Below, piece by piece: positions 5,799 through 9,108 of a stretch of 9,108 nucleotides of DNA. The position numbers and the translations under genes are program-made. The notes under the pieces were generated by a model that saw only the letters and a list, made by a program, of their open reading frames with translations, made no database searches and was not told the origin of the DNA. Position 1 is the stretch's first letter, and every line of letters starts with the position of its first letter. Source of the DNA: JAFLCA01 sp041907145 (GTDB taxonomy: Bacteria; Bdellovibrionota_C; UBA2361; JAFLCA01); NCBI GenBank assembly GCA_041907145.1, contig JAYRHW010000096.1, positions 1 through 9,108 of the forward strand. The letters run 5' to 3'.

Positions 5799-7441
5799 AA
5801 AAGCAGCCCGTCCTTAGTCGCCGCGCTTTGCTTGGCGCCGCTGTCGGAATAGCCGCGGTGGGCGGGGTGGAGCGGCTGCTCGGTACCCAGAGCCGCTCTC
5901 ATATTTCCGGCTCGATTCTGGGCCCGAGCTTCAAGCATGGCCACCTTCTGCGGGAGACTCGGGAGTGGCAGCCAACGAGCACCCGTCGAGTTCCTCTGCT
6001 AATCATAGGCGGTGGCATCTCAGGCTTATCTGCTGCATGGGCCTTGAAGCGGCATGGGTTCGAACATTTTGAATTACTCGAACTTGAAGCAAAACCAGGC
6101 GGCAATTCACAGAACGGCGAAAATGATATTTCTCAGTACCCCTGGGGAGCCCACTACGTTCCCGTGCCCGGAAAGGATGCCGTGCTCGTGCGAAAACTGT
6201 TTGAAGAGTTCGATATCATTTCGGGCTACCAGGACGGCAAGCCAATCTATCGGGAGGAGTACCTTTGCTCGGCTCCGCACGAGCGGCTGCATCAGTTCGG
6301 CGTCTGGGTCGACGGCCTTTACCCGCAACTCGGCATAATGGACAGTGATCGTCAGGAATATCTGCGCTGGCATGATCTCATGGACTCTTTGTCCACAGCG
6401 GTTGGCGAAGATGGGCGCCCGGCTTTCACTATACCCATGGAGCTAAGTTCTACGGACTCGCAATTTCGCAGCCTCGATGCGATGTCCTTTGCCGCTTACG
6501 TGCAGCAGCAAGGATTTAGCTCTAGGCCGCTGCATTGGTATTTGAATTACTGCTGCCTCGACGATTACGGGGCGCCGATGGAGGAGGTGTCCGCCTGGGC
6601 AGGCGTACACTATTTTGCATCCAGAACGGCATGGGCGGCCAACGTAGAAGACTACGACCTTCTTACCTGGCCTGCAGGAAATGGCTGGATTGTGCAGCGC
6701 TTAGTAGAGCGGCTTTCACCATACATTCGCTGCAACCGTTTGGTTGTTCATATCGACGATCGGGCTGCTGAGCCGAAAGTGCTGGTGCTCAATACCCAGA
6801 GCCAAGAGATCGAGGAAATAACTGCTCCGGCTGTTCTGTACTGTGGACCCCGCTTCACCGCCGCCCGCGTAGTAGCCAGCCTTCAGGAGAGACGTCCGGA
6901 GTATTTGCAATCCTTCCACTATCATCCCTGGATGGTGGCAAACGTCACCCTTACGGGAACTCCGAATAATTCCCCCAAGGGCTTGGCCTGGGATAATGTA
7001 TTCTACCAAAGCAGCTCTCTCGGATATGTCAACGCGACTCACCAAGTGCTTGGCCGCAGAGGGCCTGCTACGGTACTGACCTATTACCTTCCGCTGGCCG
7101 ACAAAGATCCCGTAGCTGCAAGGAAGGCCGCGTTAGAGCGCACTTGGCCTGAGTGGAGGGACCTCATACTTGCCGATCTCAAGACCGCACATCCGGACAT
7201 CATAGCGCTTACACGATCAATCGATGTCTGGATTTGGGGACATGGCATGATTTGCCCCAGCCCTGGGTTCGTCTGGGGCGTTGACCGGGATTCTGCTAAG
7301 CAGTTTTCAAAACCTCTTTACTTTGCCCATTCGGATATGAGCGGAATCTCGATATTTGAAGAAGCTCAATATCGAGGAGTAGTCGCTGCGGAACAATATC
7401 TCAAGGACTTCGGACTAAGTTTCAAATCCTTGATGATATGA
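5795..7441 (+). CDS. Tat-exported FAD-dependent oxidoreductase (amine-oxidase-like)
   Basis: The 548-residue protein begins with a twin-arginine signal: LSRRALLG (residues 7-14) followed by a hydrophobic Ala/Gly/Val stretch to about 24. This indicates export after the flavin is bound in the cytoplasm. The FAD-binding Rossmann motif is LLIIGGGISGLSAAWALK (about 68-85), with the acidic end of the second strand and GG at LELEAKPGGN. The C-terminal YFAHSDMSGISIFEEAQYRG resembles the closing FAD-contact region of the flavin amine oxidase/phytoene desaturase superfamily. An unusual feature is the long middle region, rich in Tyr and Trp. Substrate is unknown. In an operon with an aminopropyltransferase, oxidation of a polyamine or of an aminopropylated product outside the membrane is a reasonable guess. 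The start overlaps the previous stop (ATGA), as does its own stop with the next start. Confidence 0.82.
   Translation: MKKQPVLSRRALLGAAVGIAAVGGVERLLGTQSRSHISGSILGPSFKHGHLLRETREWQPTSTRRVPLLIIGGGISGLSAAWALKRHGFEHFELLELEAKPGGNSQNGENDISQYPWGAHYVPVPGKDAVLVRKLFEEFDIISGYQDGKPIYREEYLCSAPHERLHQFGVWVDGLYPQLGIMDSDRQEYLRWHDLMDSLSTAVGEDGRPAFTIPMELSSTDSQFRSLDAMSFAAYVQQQGFSSRPLHWYLNYCCLDDYGAPMEEVSAWAGVHYFASRTAWAANVEDYDLLTWPAGNGWIVQRLVERLSPYIRCNRLVVHIDDRAAEPKVLVLNTQSQEIEEITAPAVLYCGPRFTAARVVASLQERRPEYLQSFHYHPWMVANVTLTGTPNNSPKGLAWDNVFYQSSSLGYVNATHQVLGRRGPATVLTYYLPLADKDPVAARKAALERTWPEWRDLILADLKTAHPDIIALTRSIDVWIWGHGMICPSPGFVWGVDRDSAKQFSKPLYFAHSDMSGISIFEEAQYRGVVAAEQYLKDFGLSFKSLMI
7348..7376. repeat. 9-bp inverted repeat inside the flavoprotein gene
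   Basis: CTCGATATT at 7348-7356 and AATATCGAG at 7368-7376 are exact reverse complements, separated by 11 bases. In RNA they could form a hairpin about 60 bases before the end of the flavoprotein gene. There is no U-run after it, so it is not an intrinsic terminator. A repeat of this size is expected about once by chance in a window this long. Confidence 0.4.
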
Positions 7442-8538
7442 CCACCAAAGACGAAACCTGGATTTACTCGCGCCGCTTTGACTGCGCCTTCATCCTAGCG
7501 CCAGCTATCGTCGTCTCATTGCTCATGTTGCTGCTGCCAGCCTCCACGACCAGCAGCGTGCGGGCCCTGCCAATGTGGGTTTGGGCGCTTTGTGTCATGG
7601 GCGTAGATGTCTCCCATGTGTACAGCACTCTGTATCGCACCTATTTCGATCCCGAGGAACGACAGCGATACTCTAGCTTGCTATGGGGCATTCCGCTCAT
7701 TTGCTGGGTGGTGGGCGTACTGTTGTACTCCCAAAGTGCCGCTCTGTTCTGGACAGTGCTGGCATATGTCGCCGTCTATCATTTCATCCGTCAGCAGTAC
7801 GGCTTCACCATGATTTATGCCCGCAAGGAGCCCATGGGCTGGAGCAAATTTCTAGATCGTTCGTTTGCCTACGCGGGGCCTCTCTATCCATTGCTTTACT
7901 GGCACGCGCATCTACCGCGAGAATTTCACTGGTTCGTCGACGGCGATTTTGTGGTTCCGGTGAGCACGTCGCTCGTTTCAGTTGCCTCCGTCTGCTACGT
8001 CCTGCTGATCCTTCTCTATCTCTGCAAGGAGGTGTGGATTTGGGCGGCGGCAGGCACTCTCAATATTCCAAAAAACCTTTTTCTTTGTGGCAGCGCTGCT
8101 TCCTGGTATGTCGGTATCGTTTCATTCAATGCCGACTTGCCGTTCACGGTCACCAATGTTGTGTCACATGGCGTGCCGTACATGGGTTTGATTTGGGCAT
8201 TCGGCGCCAAGAAGTGGCAGCGGCGCTCAGTATCTTCTGCCACAGCACTTATCGCAGCGCTGCATCGAGGGAAATGGCTGCCGATCTTCCTCGGGCTCCT
8301 TGGATTGCTCGCCTACGTAGAGGAGGGCATTTGGGATCGTTTGGTTTGGAGAGAACATCCTCAGTTATTTTCTGCTTTTAATTTTCTACCAGACCTTTCC
8401 GGCGCGACTATTCTAGCTCTGCTGGTTCCTCTCCTAGCCGTGCCGCAGGCCACTCACTATGTTCTTGATGCCTTTATTTGGCGCGTTCGCACCCCCGATC
8501 CGGGTTTTGAGCTCTTGCTTGAGAAACGAGGTAGTTGA
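7438..8538 (+). CDS. Polytopic membrane protein with recurrent histidines, family not recognised
   Basis: I do not recognise a named family. The 366-residue protein has about eight to ten hydrophobic segments. Several histidines and acids sit at or near segment ends: Asp57 and His60 (DVSHVYSTLYR), His115 (YHFIRQQYGF), His156, His158 and His164 (WHAHLPREFHW), His244 (VSHGVPY), and His340 with Asp344 (THYVLDAFIWR). Such spacing recalls membrane enzymes that hold metal through histidines, for example di-iron oxygenases and Brp/Blh-type proteins. The canonical histidine boxes of desaturases are absent, however, so this is only a suggestion. Transport is the obvious alternative. It starts in an ATGA overlap with the flavoprotein gene and ends in a TGATG overlap with the decarboxylase gene, so the three products are probably made together. 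It may act on the same substrate as the flavoprotein. Confidence 0.7.
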   Translation: MTTKDETWIYSRRFDCAFILAPAIVVSLLMLLLPASTTSSVRALPMWVWALCVMGVDVSHVYSTLYRTYFDPEERQRYSSLLWGIPLICWVVGVLLYSQSAALFWTVLAYVAVYHFIRQQYGFTMIYARKEPMGWSKFLDRSFAYAGPLYPLLYWHAHLPREFHWFVDGDFVVPVSTSLVSVASVCYVLLILLYLCKEVWIWAAAGTLNIPKNLFLCGSAASWYVGIVSFNADLPFTVTNVVSHGVPYMGLIWAFGAKKWQRRSVSSATALIAALHRGKWLPIFLGLLGLLAYVEEGIWDRLVWREHPQLFSAFNFLPDLSGATILALLVPLLAVPQATHYVLDAFIWRVRTPDPGFELLLEKRGS

Positions 8539-9108
8539 TGAAGACATTTGATCCGCGGGAAAAGCGAATTCTGGCCCTGGTGAATCCTGCCGAATTTCAA
8601 GTTCAATCGCTGAGCAGTGCCGGCATACAGAAATTTCTTGATGGCATCGGGCTGCGTATCGTGGATTCCAAGCACCAGGGAGACGTACGCTCGTTTATCC
8701 TCTCCGAGTCCAGCCTCTTTGTTGCCCCGCAAGCCTTGTTGGCCGTCACCTGCGGCCAGGCTGAGCCCGAATGTATCCTCAATGAGATTTACCGGATAAT
8801 TCCCCCTGCAGCTCTTCTTGCCGTGCAAAGTGAGGTAAGATTCTCTGCGGCGAGGAACCTGCTCACGATAGAATCCGATAACCAATGGAAGAGACATCCT
8901 CCTCTGGATATTCCAGGTATCGTTCGGATGGAGACCCTCGTGCGCCGGGAGCAGACAAGCTGGACGAGCGCCAGAGCGTTGTTAAAGGGTCCCATGGGTG
9001 CTGGGGCATTTGCCGCGACCTGTCGCGAGATACAGCGGGTCGTTCCTGCTCTCATTCCCGATGCGGTAATCCATCAGCATCTCTTTACACCGACCGGCTT
9101 TTCGATGA
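8538..9108 (+). CDS. speD: S-adenosylmethionine decarboxylase, eukaryotic type (3' end beyond window)
   Basis: This pyruvoyl enzyme makes decarboxylated AdoMet, the aminopropyl donor for spermidine-type synthesis. Only the first 190 residues are in the window. The motif FILSESSLFV (residues 53-62) matches the human autocleavage site YVLSESSMFV, so cleavage between Glu57 and Ser58 would create the pyruvoyl group. TCG at 71-73 matches human KTCG, placing the catalytic Cys at Cys72. FDPREK (4-9) matches human FEGTEK, with Glu8 kept and the first Glu replaced by Asp5. LIPDAVIHQHLFTPTGFSM (172-190) matches human LIPGSVIDATMFNPCGYSM, and the window ends there. The counterparts of human Ser229 and His243 are not visible. 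Bacterial SpeD enzymes are usually short and of a different class. The ATG overlaps the preceding stop (TGATG), with GAGGT five bases upstream. Because relatives of SpeD have changed substrate to ornithine or arginine, the substrate needs testing. Confidence 0.87.
   Translation, partial: MKTFDPREKRILALVNPAEFQVQSLSSAGIQKFLDGIGLRIVDSKHQGDVRSFILSESSLFVAPQALLAVTCGQAEPECILNEIYRIIPPAALLAVQSEVRFSAARNLLTIESDNQWKRHPPLDIPGIVRMETLVRREQTSWTSARALLKGPMGAGAFAATCREIQRVVPALIPDAVIHQHLFTPTGFSM

Noticed and set aside
7683..8381. A 232-codon plus-strand frame within the histidine-rich membrane protein gene
   Set aside because: It is an out-of-frame shadow with low-complexity Arg/Ser/Leu content. The other frame has proper overlaps on both sides and clear membrane segments.

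Overview
The window comes from a bacterial chromosome, probably Gram-negative. The signs are dense packing, ATGA and TGATG overlaps, good Shine-Dalgarno sequences and a twin-arginine export signal. Base composition looks balanced to slightly GC-rich, but I did not compute it. The lineage cannot be fixed from the sequence. I see no mobile element, tRNA, rRNA or CRISPR array.

Layout. On the minus strand at the left is a complete family I inorganic pyrophosphatase (ppa). It reads away from a ~380-bp divergent intergenic region. From 1011 to the right edge everything reads on the plus strand and looks like one operon of nine genes. In order they are: an SPFH (flotillin/YdjI-like) protein with a C-terminal SHOCT tail; a zinc-ribbon + DUF4178 protein; a second zinc-ribbon + DUF4178 protein with two membrane helices and an extracytoplasmic domain; a 45-residue membrane or secreted peptide with a strong ribosome binding site; a two-helix DUF350 protein; a spermidine-synthase-type aminopropyltransferase fused to a polytopic membrane domain; a Tat-exported FAD (amine-oxidase-like) oxidoreductase; a polytopic membrane protein with recurrent histidines and no recognised family; and the 5' part of an S-adenosylmethionine decarboxylase of the eukaryotic type, cut by the window end.

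How it may fit together. The decarboxylase would make decarboxylated AdoMet, the aminopropyl donor. The membrane-bound transferase would use it on an amine at the membrane. The exported flavoenzyme and the histidine-rich membrane protein could act on the product. The SPFH, DUF4178 and DUF350 proteins resemble the membrane-stress modules around PspA (B. subtilis ydjFGHI, E. coli yjfIJKLM), which suggests a scaffold or membrane domain for this chemistry. The individual families are recognisable. The assembled pathway, its substrate and its end product are inference. The most striking points are the eukaryotic-type AdoMet decarboxylase in a bacterial operon, the short peptide (a possible substrate) and the uncharacterised histidine-rich membrane protein.
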